Below are positions 28,321 through 37,781 of a stretch of 64,000 nt of DNA, piece by piece (position 1 is the first letter of the stretch; each line of letters starts with the position of its first letter). Source of the stretch: Ignavigranum ruoffiae (GTDB lineage: Bacteria > Bacillota > Bacilli > Lactobacillales > Aerococcaceae). The stretch covers positions 372,001 through 436,000 of the forward strand of contig NZ_FOEN01000001.1 of the NCBI RefSeq assembly GCF_900110675.1, in the 5' to 3' direction. A model generated the notes under the pieces. That model was not told where the DNA came from and ran no database searches. It worked only from the letters and a program-made list of their open reading frames with translations. Position numbers and translations under genes: made by a program.

Positions 28321-30537
28321 TTAACTTGACATCCGAAAAACTTCATAAATATCGGGAATATTGCCTAACTTGGTCATTAAATCATTCAGTTGGTCTTTGT
28401 TAGCAACCAAGACTTTAACTTGAATGACTGCTTGACTATCAGGATTATTGCGGGCATTGACACTAATCAGGCTTTTTACCGAATGATTAATGACATGAAG
28501 TACATCATTAATTAAACCAGATCGATCAAAGCCGATGATTTTCAGATCGGTCTCATAATCTTCCAAAGCTGCATCGCCCAGATCCCATTCAACCGGAATC
28601 GTCCGTTTCTGCAATTCGGGTTCACTTAACAAGTTCGGACAATCTTTACGATGGACTGAAATACCACGCCCTTTGGTAATATACCCTACAATTTCATCAC
28701 CGGGTACTGGATTACAGCAACGACTAAGGCGAATCATTAAATTGTCAACGCCTTCGACCACTACCCCACTTTCGTGGACCGATTTTTGTCGCTGAACCAA
28801 TTTCTGTTGGACAGCTTGTTGGTTTTTCTTTTCTTTATCAGGAGTTTGACTTTCTTGTTCAGTTGACTCACTCCGCCAACCTAAATAATTCACGATTGTG
28901 GTTGGATTTAATTCCCCCAAACCAATCGCTCCATAGAAATCAGCCATGGTGGCGAAATTATAACGCTGCATGAGATCTTCTTCGATTTTTCGTTTTTGAA
29001 TATCTTTCAGGCTATGGTCATTGGCCCGTAATTCTTTGTCCAATAAATTCATACCCAGTTCACCATTTTCTTCCCGGTCTTTGACTTTGAAGAAGCGACG
29101 AATCTTATTCCTTGCTTTACTGGTTGAGGTAATTTTCAACCAATCGCGACTTGGACCATTAGAATTTGAGTTGGTTAATATTTCGACAATATCGCCATTC
29201 TTTAATTTATAATTTAACGATACGATATTGCCATTGACCTTGGCTCCTACTGTTTTGTTACCGATTTCCGTATGCACATGATAGGCAAAATCAATCGGAC
29301 CCGAGCCACTTGGTAATTCAAATACATCCCCTTGAGGGGTGAAAATATATACCTGGTCTTTAAAAATATCTTCTTTAACAAAATCCATAAACTCGCGGGC
29401 ATCTTTGGCTTCATCTTGTAAATCGACAATATCCTTAAACCATTTCAATTGTTTCTGGATATTATCATCGGAAGAAACCTTCTCTAACTTACCTTCTTTA
29501 TAAGCCCAGTGTGCCGCCACCCCATATTCAGCAATCTCATGCATCTGATGGGTCCGAATTTGGATTTCGACCGGCTTACCTTTTGGACCAATCACCGTCG
29601 TATGAATCGATTGATACATATTTGCTTTCGGCATGGCAATATAATCCTTAAACCGACCTGGCATGGGTTTCCATTTGGTATGGACTGCTCCCAAGACGGC
29701 ATAACAATCCTTAATGGTATCAACAATGACTCGAATCGCTAACAAGTCGTAGATGTCATCAAATTCCTTATGTTGATCCACCATCTTGCGATAGATTGAA
29801 TAAATATGTTTAGGCCGGCCATACACCTCAGCATTAATATCAATATCTTTCAGTGATTCATAAATCTCTTCAATCGTTGCTTGAATATATTCTTCACGCT
29901 CAACCCGTTTGGTATCCATTTGCTTAACAATTCGATAATAAGCCGTAGGATTAATGTAACGTAAGGCGATATCTTCGAGTTCCCATTTGATATTAGACAT
30001 CCCGAGTCGATCGGCCAAAGGCGCATAGACTTCAATCGCTTCTTGCGATTTTTCAATTTGTTTTTCCGGCTTTTGATATTTCATGGTCCGCATATTGTGC
30101 AGGCGGTCAGCCAGTTTAACAATAATCACCCGCATATCTTTAGCCATGGCTAGGAGCATTTTGCGGTGATTTTCAGCCAGAGCTTCTTGTTTAGATTTGA
30201 AGTTAATCTTCCCCAATTTGGTAACCCCATCGACAAGAAAAGCGACTGTTTCGCCAAATTGTTCCTGAATTTCTTCCATGGTGACCGGGGTATCTTCGAC
30301 CACATCATGAAGAAATCCAGTGGCTACCGTCGCTGGGTCTAAATGAAGTTCAGCTAAAATACCGGCCACTTGAATCGGATGGTTGATATAGGGTTCGCCA
30401 GAGAGTCGCATTTGACCTTGATGGCTACGTTCTGCGTAATCAAGTGCATCTTTAACTAAGGCCAGGTTCGATTCACTCATGTAAGCCTGGCAGCTTTCAA
30501 TCACTTGATTTGCACTTAATTCTAAATTTGTCGCCAT
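28321..30537 (-). CDS. relA: Bifunctional (p)ppGpp synthetase/hydrolase RelA/SpoT
   Basis: Makes and degrades the alarmone (p)ppGpp. About 738 residues hold, in order, the HD hydrolase domain (HDVVEDTPVT near residue 75), the synthetase domain (YDLLAIRVIVD and the Y-x-SIHTTVIGP region), TGS (VYIFTPQGDVFELPSGSGPIDFAYHVHT), a conserved Cys region (RLSRCCNPVPGDEIVGYITKGRG) and a C-terminal ACT domain. I prefer ATG 30537 with GTGGGA upstream. A GTG at 30549 is also possible. Confidence 0.95.
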   Translation of the reverse strand: MATNLELSANQVIESCQAYMSESNLALVKDALDYAERSHQGQMRLSGEPYINHPIQVAGILAELHLDPATVATGFLHDVVEDTPVTMEEIQEQFGETVAFLVDGVTKLGKINFKSKQEALAENHRKMLLAMAKDMRVIIVKLADRLHNMRTMKYQKPEKQIEKSQEAIEVYAPLADRLGMSNIKWELEDIALRYINPTAYYRIVKQMDTKRVEREEYIQATIEEIYESLKDIDINAEVYGRPKHIYSIYRKMVDQHKEFDDIYDLLAIRVIVDTIKDCYAVLGAVHTKWKPMPGRFKDYIAMPKANMYQSIHTTVIGPKGKPVEIQIRTHQMHEIAEYGVAAHWAYKEGKLEKVSSDDNIQKQLKWFKDIVDLQDEAKDAREFMDFVKEDIFKDQVYIFTPQGDVFELPSGSGPIDFAYHVHTEIGNKTVGAKVNGNIVSLNYKLKNGDIVEILTNSNSNGPSRDWLKITSTSKARNKIRRFFKVKDREENGELGMNLLDKELRANDHSLKDIQKRKIEEDLMQRYNFATMADFYGAIGLGELNPTTIVNYLGWRSESTEQESQTPDKEKKNQQAVQQKLVQRQKSVHESGVVVEGVDNLMIRLSRCCNPVPGDEIVGYITKGRGISVHRKDCPNLLSEPELQKRTIPVEWDLGDAALEDYETDLKIIGFDRSGLINDVLHVINHSVKSLISVNARNNPDSQAVIQVKVLVANKDQLNDLMTKLGNIPDIYEVFRMSS

Positions 30538-30575
30538 CACGGTTCCCACTTTCTCATTTCAAACTATTAATCTTT

Positions 30576-30605
30576 ATTATAACAAATTCCCTATCAGCCC
30601 CTCAA
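30576..30605 (-). promoter_or_regulatory. relA-dtd promoter
   Basis: -35 TTGAGG (30600-30605), 18-nt spacer, -10 TATAAT (30576-30581) with TGT extension, in the 83-nt gap between deoC and relA. Confidence 0.7.
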
Positions 30606-30620
30606 GTAGCAGTATCCCAC

Positions 30621-31268
30621 TTAGGGTGCTTCGACAATTTCAATTCCTTTAGAGGCACCAATTCGAGTAGCTCCCGCTTGAATCATAGCTTCAGCTTGTT
30701 CTCGGTTAGAGACTCCTCCGGAAGCTTTGATGCCGATGTCAGGCCCCCCTGCTTGGCGCATCAATTGAATATCTTCAACACGCGCTCCGGCTGTTGAAAA
30801 TCCAGTCGAAGTTTTAATAAAATCTGCGCCGGCGGCAGTCACAATTTTTGAAACTTTTTGAATTTCTTCCGCTGTTAACAAGCTAGTCTCAATAATGACT
30901 TTCACAATGACCTCTGTCGGTACAGCCTGGACGACAGCTTCAATTTCTTTTTTAACTTGATCTTCATGCTGGTCTTTTAACCAAGCAATATTAATGACCA
31001 TATCAATTTCTTCTGCCCCCTCTTTCACGGCTTGGCTTGCTTCGAAAACTTTCACCGCCGTGGTATTGGCGCCGAGAGGAAAGCCGATAACAGTACAGAC
31101 TTTGACTTCAGAATCTTTTAAAAGTTCACTGGCTAGGGATACCCAGCAGGGATTAACACAGACCGACATGAAGTTGTATTGCTTCGCCTCTTGGCAAAGT
31201 TGGGTGATTTGTGATTCTTGAGCGTCTGCTTTAAGTAAAGTATGGTCAATATATTTGTTTAGTTTCAT
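30621..31268 (-). CDS. deoC: Deoxyribose-phosphate aldolase
   Basis: Class I aldolase splitting 2-deoxyribose 5-phosphate into glyceraldehyde 3-phosphate and acetaldehyde. The 215-residue protein shows [10 protein letters not shown] at the N terminus, the Schiff-base Lys in FIKTSTGF near residue 146, and the proton-relay Lys in GIKASGGV near residue 175. The ATG overlaps the rsmE stop by 4 nt (ATGA). Placement in the prmA-rsmE operon is unusual for deoC, which often sits with nucleoside catabolism genes. Confidence 0.94.
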   Translation of the reverse strand: MKLNKYIDHTLLKADAQESQITQLCQEAKQYNFMSVCVNPCWVSLASELLKDSEVKVCTVIGFPLGANTTAVKVFEASQAVKEGAEEIDMVINIAWLKDQHEDQVKKEIEAVVQAVPTEVIVKVIIETSLLTAEEIQKVSKIVTAAGADFIKTSTGFSTAGARVEDIQLMRQAGGPDIGIKASGGVSNREQAEAMIQAGATRIGASKGIEIVEAP

Positions 31269-32044
31269 GCTTTTTCCTCATTTCTTTCTATTAATTCCAT
31301 TTGATAACTAATTAAACTCATTAAATAAGCGGGTGCGGTTTCTGCTCTTAGAATCCGCGGGCCTAAACTAATCGTCTTAAATTGAGCTTCAATCAATTGA
31401 TTCGCTTCAACGGGATCGATTCCCCCTTCTGGTCCGAAGACCGCGAGAACCTCTTGCTTAGGGCTAAGCTGATTTAAATCATGAACCAAGCCCCCATGTT
31501 GACCAGATTTGGCCGTTTCCTCATAGGCCAACCATTTAACATCATAATCCGCACTAGATTGAATGAGTTCTGCCAAAGTCATTGGTGCTAGAATTCGCGG
31601 AATTTTTAATCGTTTAGCCTGTTGGGCTGCATTATTGGCAATTTTCTGCAAACGTTCAAGCTTTTGGGCTAGCTTATTGGCTGGCCACTGAACCACATTG
31701 CGCTCAAGCTTTAGTGGAATGATCGTCGTTGCTCCCAATTCAGTAGCTTTCTGCACTAGCCAATCCAATCGATCATTCTTACTAATCCCAACAGCTAAGC
31801 ACACATTCACCGGCAACTCACTAATAGGGGTATCTAGGCTCTCTAATATAATAAGGTCGGCTTGCTTAGTCTCATTTGACTCCTCAACCTGGGCTAAATA
31901 TAAGTGACCGGCTGAATCCACGATTTCGACCATATCGCCAGCTTTTGCCCGCATTACCTTGAATAAATGATGGTGATCCGTGTCCTCAAGTTCGACCAGT
32001 GAACTCGTCTCTAAACTACTTTCTGGTATAAAATATCTCTGCAT
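31265..32044 (-). CDS. rsmE: 16S rRNA (uracil1498-N3)-methyltransferase
   Basis: SPOUT-family enzyme methylating U1498 of 16S rRNA. About 259 residues, with a PUA-like N-terminal part beginning [10 protein letters not shown] and the SAM-knot signatures [12 protein letters not shown] and [14 protein letters not shown] choose ATG 32044, one base after the prmA stop, behind GAGGACTAAG. The longer frame to 32095 adds 17 non-homologous residues. Confidence 0.94.
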   Translation of the reverse strand: MQRYFIPESSLETSSLVELEDTDHHHLFKVMRAKAGDMVEIVDSAGHLYLAQVEESNETKQADLIILESLDTPISELPVNVCLAVGISKNDRLDWLVQKATELGATTIIPLKLERNVVQWPANKLAQKLERLQKIANNAAQQAKRLKIPRILAPMTLAELIQSSADYDVKWLAYEETAKSGQHGGLVHDLNQLSPKQEVLAVFGPEGGIDPVEANQLIEAQFKTISLGPRILRAETAPAYLMSLISYQMELIERNEEKA

Positions 32045-32045
32045 C

Positions 32046-32987
32046 TTAGTCCTCAATTCGTTGATAGATATAACATAACCATTGTCCGGTAACAAAGCGG
32101 TGACTCAAGGAGAACGCATAGGCTTCCATGGCTTCTTCAATCTCTTGACCTTTGTCAACGAGTATGCCCGACAAGATTAGATACTTGCCGATGGCCAGTC
32201 TCTTCTCGGCATCCGCTAACATATTGACTAGAATATGGGGCAATATATTGGCCACAATGATATCCACTTGGTCTTCAAAGCCATGCATTAAGTCATTGAC
32301 TTTGAAGTCTAATTTATTTTCATGAATTAAGCGATTGAGGGCCTGGTTCTCTTGTATTTTAAGATTTTCTTGGGCGGCATGAACCGCTTGTGGGTCTAAA
32401 TCAAAGCCCCAAACCTGACTAGCTCCTAACGCACCGGCAATAAAACTCAAAATCCCTGATCCCGTTCCCAGATCCAGCACCCGATCGCCTTTACGTAGGA
32501 CTAATTCCAGGGCCAAAGCTGATAGACGGGTGGTTTGATGGTTACCGGTGCCAAATGCTAGACCTGGATCAAGCTTAATCACAATTTCTTCTGGACTCGC
32601 CGCATAATCTTTCCATAAAGGGACAATCTTAATAAATCTTGAAAGATGTTCCACTTGATAATATTTCATCCAGTTGCGCTGCCAATCCTCTTCTTGGACG
32701 GTTTGATACTCTACTTTAAACTGAGGATAGGATGAATGGATTTGTTCAATAATTTGATTTAAATCGACTTGATCATCAAAATATGCTCTAATCATCGGGC
32801 TTTGACTTATGGGCTTGCTGACTGGTTCTTCTCGTATTTCACCAAATAAATTTAAATCGTTGTCTAAATATTGGTCAATTTCCTCATATTCGATACCTAG
32901 AGCCTGATATTCTGTCAGCAGATAAGTGACGTTCTCGATGACTAGCGGATCTTCTGTCAACAAACTTACTTCTATTTTATTCCACAT
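32046..32987 (-). CDS. prmA: Ribosomal protein L11 methyltransferase
   Basis: SAM-dependent enzyme that trimethylates ribosomal protein L11. About 313 residues, with KLDPGLAFGTGNHQTTRL, the SAM site VLDLGTGSGILSF, and VANILPHIL (the N-I-L catalytic region). ATG 32987 follows GAGGAC. The upstream GTG at 32999 lies too close to the preceding gene's end. The operon is DUF3013-prmA-rsmE-deoC. Confidence 0.94.
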   Translation of the reverse strand: MWNKIEVSLLTEDPLVIENVTYLLTEYQALGIEYEEIDQYLDNDLNLFGEIREEPVSKPISQSPMIRAYFDDQVDLNQIIEQIHSSYPQFKVEYQTVQEEDWQRNWMKYYQVEHLSRFIKIVPLWKDYAASPEEIVIKLDPGLAFGTGNHQTTRLSALALELVLRKGDRVLDLGTGSGILSFIAGALGASQVWGFDLDPQAVHAAQENLKIQENQALNRLIHENKLDFKVNDLMHGFEDQVDIIVANILPHILVNMLADAEKRLAIGKYLILSGILVDKGQEIEEAMEAYAFSLSHRFVTGQWLCYIYQRIED

Positions 32988-32995
32988 AGTTGTCC

Positions 32996-33490
32996 TCACT
33001 CTTCTTTAAATAATAAACGATGGTCACTAAACAATTGTTTATCTTTCAATTGCTGACGAAGGGCCTCAAATTCCTGCGCATTCCATTCTAATGAGAAAGT
33101 TTGATTTGCTTTGTCTTCCTTTAGAAAGTTATACCAAGCAATCCTGACAGAAGCAGACAGGATTTTTAAATAGCGCACAATCGCCAAAGCATCTCCTTGA
33201 CGAATTCCCTTATCCCAGTCGATGGGAAAAGCCATCAACGCTCCAGCCTTATCTAATTCAATTTCACGAGGATTATAAAAAACCACCGAAAATTGATAAA
33301 ATATTTCTGGTTCAACACTTTCACCCTGATGATTATCCTCAAGATGGTAACCCTCTTCATTGGCCAAAGGACATTGCAGAACTAATTCAAAGTAAGATTC
33401 AGTTTGATCCCAGACCATAAACCATTGTCCATGAAAGTATTCTTCTTCCATCAGGTTTTTGATGAAATCATAAGCCCGCATTTGTATCAT
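32996..33490 (-). CDS. DUF3013 family protein
   Basis: Cytoplasmic protein of 164 residues without transmembrane segments, rich in aromatic and acidic residues. I recognise the pattern as DUF3013, a family of unknown function that in Lactobacillales sits directly before prmA, as here (9 nt upstream of the chosen prmA start). No catalytic motif is evident. ATG 33490 follows AGGTGATG. Confidence 0.75.
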   Translation of the reverse strand: MIQMRAYDFIKNLMEEEYFHGQWFMVWDQTESYFELVLQCPLANEEGYHLEDNHQGESVEPEIFYQFSVVFYNPREIELDKAGALMAFPIDWDKGIRQGDALAIVRYLKILSASVRIAWYNFLKEDKANQTFSLEWNAQEFEALRQQLKDKQLFSDHRLLFKEE

Positions 33491-33510
33491 CTCATCACCT
33501 ACTTATGCTT

Positions 33511-33539
33511 ATTATGAAGCAATTTCTTAAATAATTCAA
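33511..33539 (-). promoter_or_regulatory. Promoter of the DUF3013-prmA operon
   Basis: -35 TTGAAT (33534-33539), 17-nt spacer, -10 CATAAT (33511-33516), about 20 nt upstream of the first start codon. Confidence 0.6.
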
Positions 33540-33605
33540 TTATAGATATTTAACCCATTGATTTTTAAAATCTTTTGCACTAATATAATAATGATTTTAG
33601 AAATT

Positions 33606-33634
33606 TTGTATTTTTTTCAATTTCATAGTAAACT
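33606..33634 (+). promoter_or_regulatory. Candidate gpsB promoter
   Basis: -35-like TTGTAT (33606-33611), 17-nt spacer, -10-like TAAACT (33629-33634). The match is modest. Confidence 0.35.
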
Positions 33635-33678
33635 GAGAGATGTTAGATAGCAATCAATACAAATAAGAGGTGACGATA

Positions 33679-34032
33679 TTGGCAGAAAAAAATCTGACAG
33701 CTAAAGATATCCTGCAGAAAGAGTTTACCAAAACCATGCGTGGATATAATACTGCTGAAGTAGATGAATATTTGGATAATATTATCCGTGATTATGATTC
33801 CTACCAGAAAGATGTCGTATATTTAAAAAATGAAAATGAACGCTTAATCTCAAAAGTTGACGAGTTGACGAAACAACTTGCACTGGCAAAGAAAAACGCC
33901 CCAGCAACGGTGGGCAGTGGCGTGACTAATTTTGATATTCTTAAACGCTTGTCCAATTTAGAAAAACATGTCTTTGGTTCAAAGATTGAGAATACAGATA
34001 ACACCATCGACTATCATCAAACAAGATTATAA
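33679..34032 (+). CDS. gpsB: Cell division protein GpsB
   Basis: Small coiled-coil adaptor (117 residues) that links penicillin-binding proteins to the divisome. The N-terminal DivIVA-like lipid-binding domain contains KEFTKTMRGYNTAEVDEYLDNIIRDY. A coiled coil follows (residues 35-75), and the C-terminal SNLEKHVFG segment forms the trimer. TTG at 33679 follows GAGGTGA, so I prefer it to the GTG at 33670. A class A PBP gene lies in the same window (39.9 kb). Confidence 0.93.
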   Translation: MAEKNLTAKDILQKEFTKTMRGYNTAEVDEYLDNIIRDYDSYQKDVVYLKNENERLISKVDELTKQLALAKKNAPATVGSGVTNFDILKRLSNLEKHVFGSKIENTDNTIDYHQTRL

Positions 34033-34040
34033 AATCAACG

Positions 34041-34420
34041 TGTAAATTTCAGGTAATCGCGGTCGTCTCGTCGAGATGGCTGAGGAAAGTCCATGCTCGC
34101 ACAGACTGAGATGTCTGTAGTGTTCGTGCATAGCAAAGTCATAAGCTATGGTAACAAGATTTGTTAACGGCGGATGAAAGTCCTAAGGCTTAGCTAAGGG
34201 TCAGTAGTCTATAAAGTGCCACAGAAACGAGGCTTTCTAGAAATAGAAAGCGTGGAACGGGTAAACCCCTCGAGCGAGCAACCCAAACTTTGGTCGGGGC
34301 ACCTCTATCATGCAGGAATTCAACTGGCTTAGAGGACACTTCGGTGTAGATAGATGATTACCCATTAGAATCTGGCCTATACTGATTCTAATGACAGAAC
34401 ATGGCTTATCGAAGTTTACA
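34041..34420 (+). ncRNA. rnpB: RNase P RNA (type B)
   Basis: Catalytic RNA of the tRNA 5'-processing ribozyme. Conserved elements are GAGGAAAGTCCATGCTCGCAC near the 5' end, AACGGCGGATGAAAGTCC, CCACAGAAACGAG, GGTAAACCCCTCGAGCGAGCAACCC, and TAGATAGATGATTACC near the 3' side. The ends TGTAAATTTC (34041-34050) and GAAGTTTACA (34411-34420) pair to form P1. The layout is the Bacillus-type (B) architecture. Confidence 0.97.
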
Positions 34421-34431
34421 TAATAGGCTTT

Positions 34432-34456
34432 GACTCTGTTTACAGAGTCTTTTTTA
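34432..34456 (+). terminator. rnpB terminator
   Basis: GACTCTG/CAGAGTC hairpin with a 4-nt loop followed by seven T, just past rnpB. Confidence 0.9.
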
Positions 34457-34498
34457 TTAGATTTTTACAAGTTTATTATTCAAAGGAAAGGAAGACCT

Positions 34499-35623
34499 AT
34501 GCAAACATATTCGCTAATAGCCACCTGCGCGGCCGGTATCGAGTCTATCCTCACTCAAGAGCTTAAAGATTTGGGTTACAGCACACAAACCGAAAACGGT
34601 CGGGTAAGATTTCAAGGAACGGCCAAAGATATTGCCTACACGAATTTATGGCTTCGAACCGCAGACCGAATTAAGATTTTGGTCGGCGAATTTCCGGCCC
34701 GTAGCTTTGAATCTCTCTTCGATCAAGTCTATGCCCTTGCTTGGCAAGATTTTCTGCCGATGGACGCCAACTTCCCAGTAAGTGGTAAATCAATCAAATC
34801 ACAATTACATAGCGTGCCGAATGTCCAACGCATCAGTAAGAAAGCAATCGCCAAGAAGTTAATGGACTATTATCATCGACGTAGCCCTCTTCCTGAAACA
34901 GGTGCCCTATACCCGATTGATGTCGCCCTTCGCAAAAACCAAGTCGAAGTCAGCCTCGATACCAGTGGTTCTAGTCTGTTTAAACGGGGTTATCGCGCTG
35001 AGAAAGGCCAAGCCCCGCTCAAGGAAAATATGGCAGCAGCTTTGGTCAAACTTACCACTTGGTATCCAGATCGGCCCCTTTATGATCCAACCTGTGGTTC
35101 AGGAACCATTCTTATTGAAGCGGCCATGATGGCTCATAATATCGCACCTGGTTTATTCCGCCATTTTGCCGTGGAAGATTGGGAATATTTCCATCCTGAA
35201 ATTTGGTCTGACCTGCGCCAAGAAGCTCGCCAAGCCCAGAATTTTGATCTGGACTTGGATATATTGGGGACTGATATTGATCCTAAGATGATTGAGATTG
35301 CTAAGCAAAATGCTGAAAAAGCTGGCGTTGCCGAAAGTATTCATTTCAAACAAATGCAATTGGCTGATTTCACCACCGATAAAGAATATGGAATTTTGAT
35401 TGCCAACCCACCCTATGGCGACCGTATGCTTTCCACCAATCAAGTTCACCAACTCTATCAAGATATGGGAAATCTGTATCGTCCTCTGACAACCTGGAGT
35501 AAATATATCTTGAGTTCCGATGAAGCATTTGAAGAGTATTATGGCCAGAAAGCAACTAAGAAAAGAAAACTATATAATGGCGCAATTAAGGTTGATTATT
35601 ACCAATTCTGGGGCAGTAAATAA
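34499..35623 (+). CDS. rlmL: THUMP-domain 23S rRNA guanine-N2 methyltransferase
   Basis: RlmL/YpsC-type enzyme of 374 residues. The THUMP RNA-binding domain (residues 1-165) starts YSLIATCAAGIESILTQEL. The methyltransferase domain has DPTCGSGTILIEAAM (SAM site) and the catalytic NPPYGDR. It matches E. coli RlmL's N-terminal half only, without the RlmK part, as is typical in Firmicutes. ATG 34499 follows AAAGGAAAGGAAG. The gpsB-rnpB-rlmL order is common in Lactobacillales. Confidence 0.9.
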   Translation: MQTYSLIATCAAGIESILTQELKDLGYSTQTENGRVRFQGTAKDIAYTNLWLRTADRIKILVGEFPARSFESLFDQVYALAWQDFLPMDANFPVSGKSIKSQLHSVPNVQRISKKAIAKKLMDYYHRRSPLPETGALYPIDVALRKNQVEVSLDTSGSSLFKRGYRAEKGQAPLKENMAAALVKLTTWYPDRPLYDPTCGSGTILIEAAMMAHNIAPGLFRHFAVEDWEYFHPEIWSDLRQEARQAQNFDLDLDILGTDIDPKMIEIAKQNAEKAGVAESIHFKQMQLADFTTDKEYGILIANPPYGDRMLSTNQVHQLYQDMGNLYRPLTTWSKYILSSDEAFEEYYGQKATKKRKLYNGAIKVDYYQFWGSK

Positions 35624-35761
35624 CATCAAAATATTTAGGTTTCCAAAATATTGATAAATACTTTTTTTATAGGCCCACTTGCTTACAAAATAATATCTTT
35701 TGCCCATTCTTTCGCAGATGTTATTGATTAATGACTTTCATATTTTCTCCAACCAGACCCT

Positions 35762-36178
35762 TTAAGCTAAAACAATAAACTTTCCTTGTTGGTTCAAAGC
35801 TTGACGGGCTAATTGATCGGCTCCCCTATTTTGTTTTTCCGGAATCCACTGACTTAAGAATAAAGGATAAGTTTCAATCCGAGCCAATATCTGATTAAGA
35901 ATTGGCTGATACCGCTCGTCTTTAACATAATTTTTGTGTAGAGAGTCAATAACGAGTTGACTGTCAGAAAAATAGGAAATAATCGAGTCTTGCCACTCAT
36001 TTTCCGCCAGAATTTTTAAAGCTTGGTCCATAGCCAGGAATTCAAGATAATGATTATCAGGAGCTTGACTTAGATAATACTTGTATTGAAACAGTTTTTG
36101 ATGTTCAATGATAATACCTAAGCCTCCCGCTTTAGTTTGAGGCCGAAAAGCAGCATCTGTATATATTTTTATCATCAT
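35762..36178 (-). CDS. RNase H-fold protein (RNase HI family)
   Basis: Protein of 138 residues with the RNase H acidic residues: D8 in KIYTDAAFR, E in YLEFLAMDQAL near residue 47, D in FSDSQLV near residue 70, and the final D in RGADQLARQAL near 125. It would degrade RNA in RNA-DNA hybrids. It is the shorter Gram-positive type lacking the basic protrusion of E. coli RNase HI, so activity is likely but not certain. A second start codon lies at 36175. It is divergent from the TPR gene. Confidence 0.8.
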   Translation of the reverse strand: MMIKIYTDAAFRPQTKAGGLGIIIEHQKLFQYKYYLSQAPDNHYLEFLAMDQALKILAENEWQDSIISYFSDSQLVIDSLHKNYVKDERYQPILNQILARIETYPLFLSQWIPEKQNRGADQLARQALNQQGKFIVLA

Positions 36179-36219
36179 TAACCTCTTTCATGTTTATCTT
36201 AATTAGAGAAAGGATTATT

Positions 36220-37182
36220 ATGGTTCAAATCAATCAATTTCCCGAACGATCAGAAGATTTTCTGAGAAAAGGACACCAAGCCCGAAGACAGGCTAAATTC
36301 GACCAAGCCCTCGAATATTACCAGAAAAGCTATCAACTGGAACCTACGGTCAGGGGTTTTGAAGAAATTATAGATTTAGCGTTTCATCTAGAGGACAATC
36401 AAACTTTGAAAGAATATTGGCAAAATTATGCCCCGAGTATCGAAGAATTTCATGATCATGAAGGCGTCTTCTTCTTATGGCTCGAGTCAATCGACCGAAT
36501 CTACCCCTTATCAAGAGCGATAGATATTCTCAGCCAACAGATGATTATCTTGACCCAATTAGAGAGTCCTCAAGTTGGTAAAATTCAGCAAGCCTTGCAA
36601 AGCCGAATTAGTCTTAAAAATCAATTGAGTCAGATTCAAACTGACGATGTTCAGCAGATTCGCTCTTTTCTCGCTGACTTCCTCACCAAGCCCAGACAAG
36701 ACCTGTTAGATCTACTTCAAAAAGTTTATCAATACGGGGCTAGTCCTCTTTTCTACCAAGAAATTCTAAAAGAACCGAAGATTGAAAATTTCATCAAAAC
36801 TGATGTTCTTCATCACTTGATTAACTTGGACTGGGACTTTCCAGTCGAGTTGTCTTGGTTCAATGAAACGAAGCATGTTATGCCCAGCCAATTAACCGTA
36901 TATTCTAAGCAAACAGCTTATCAAGATAATCTTAATGCACTAGAAAACTATTTCAACCGGGAGAATCCTATTTTCTACGATGAAGCCATCGATTTATTCC
37001 GCTTACATTATCTCTGTCTGTATCCCTACGCCGAGGAAATTTTGAACCCAGCCAAAGCCTGGCTCAATTATTTTCTTAAACATTATTTGTACATGAGGAA
37101 TCGCCCCGTCCCTGACCACTTGGACCAATATATTCAACAAGCCGAAGTTGAATTACAGAATATTTTCCACTCTGAATATTGA
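36220..37182 (+). CDS. TPR-containing protein of unknown function
   Basis: Cytoplasmic protein of 320 residues. The N-terminal region (GHQARRQAKFDQALEYYQKSYQLEP, split by repeat helices) fits a tetratricopeptide repeat. The rest is helical and rich in L, Q, F and Y, with no catalytic motif. ATG 36220 follows AGAAAGGA. The longer frame to 36190 overlaps the divergent gene's promoter region. The partner and function are not inferable. Confidence 0.7.
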   Translation: MVQINQFPERSEDFLRKGHQARRQAKFDQALEYYQKSYQLEPTVRGFEEIIDLAFHLEDNQTLKEYWQNYAPSIEEFHDHEGVFFLWLESIDRIYPLSRAIDILSQQMIILTQLESPQVGKIQQALQSRISLKNQLSQIQTDDVQQIRSFLADFLTKPRQDLLDLLQKVYQYGASPLFYQEILKEPKIENFIKTDVLHHLINLDWDFPVELSWFNETKHVMPSQLTVYSKQTAYQDNLNALENYFNRENPIFYDEAIDLFRLHYLCLYPYAEEILNPAKAWLNYFLKHYLYMRNRPVPDHLDQYIQQAEVELQNIFHSEY

Positions 37183-37240
37183 TGCCATATCAGCCAGTTT
37201 ATCCGCGCACCGCACATGTATATTTAGTTTAATCAACAAA

Positions 37241-37282
37241 AAATCTCAGAAATTGCTGATTGACAATCAATTTCTGAGATTT
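37241..37282. terminator. Bidirectional terminator between convergent genes
   Basis: Perfect 15-bp stem AAATCTCAGAAATTG (37241-37255) / complement (37268-37282), with T-rich flanks on the minus strand (TTTTTTG). It separates the TPR gene from the YkvS-like gene. Confidence 0.88.
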
Positions 37283-37287
37283 CTTAT

Positions 37288-37704
37288 TTAGTCTTGTTTT
37301 AGACTGTCTAAATCAATAATCTTTGGTTGGGGATCGAGAACTATACCATCATCTTCTGCTTGCGGAGGTAATTCAACAAAGGACACAATATCCTTAAAGT
37401 TGACAATGGTTCGATCTTCACATAGATCCTTCATGGCCGGATCGGACCGTTGCCAATAGATTTCAACCACCGCACTATTGGTTAAAAGTTTTGTAATAAT
37501 ACCGGTCATCGAACTTTCTCTAAATTTAAAAGTAATTTGATTGCCAATCTCAGGGCGAATATTGTCTTTGACCGCAGAAATTAAATCCATGCCTTCTTCA
37601 TATGAGACATCCAATAAGGCAGCGATGCGCGATTTACTGGTTCCTCGTCTGAGTTCCCTTTCAATCAAGGCGCTTTGATTCTTGTTTAAGTTATTATCAG
37701 TCAC
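37288..37704 (-). CDS. DUF2187 (YkvS-like) domain protein
   Basis: Small protein of 138 residues. Residues about 55-100 (IGNQITFKFRESSMTGIITKLLTNSAVVEI, broken here for length) resemble the YkvS-type DUF2187 barrel. The N-terminal third (TSKSRIAALLDVSYEEGMDLI) looks like a helix-turn-helix. GTG at 37704 follows AGGAGAGGG, so I choose it over the ATG at 37725, which has no ribosome binding site. The family has no known function; nucleic-acid binding is a guess. Confidence 0.6.
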   Translation of the reverse strand: MTDNNLNKNQSALIERELRRGTSKSRIAALLDVSYEEGMDLISAVKDNIRPEIGNQITFKFRESSMTGIITKLLTNSAVVEIYWQRSDPAMKDLCEDRTIVNFKDIVSFVELPPQAEDDGIVLDPQPKIIDLDSLKQD

Positions 37705-37781
37705 ATTGATCCCTCTCCTTGTCATACTACTAATAACTCAGCATAGTTATTATACCATACCTTGACAAGGATAGCGGACTT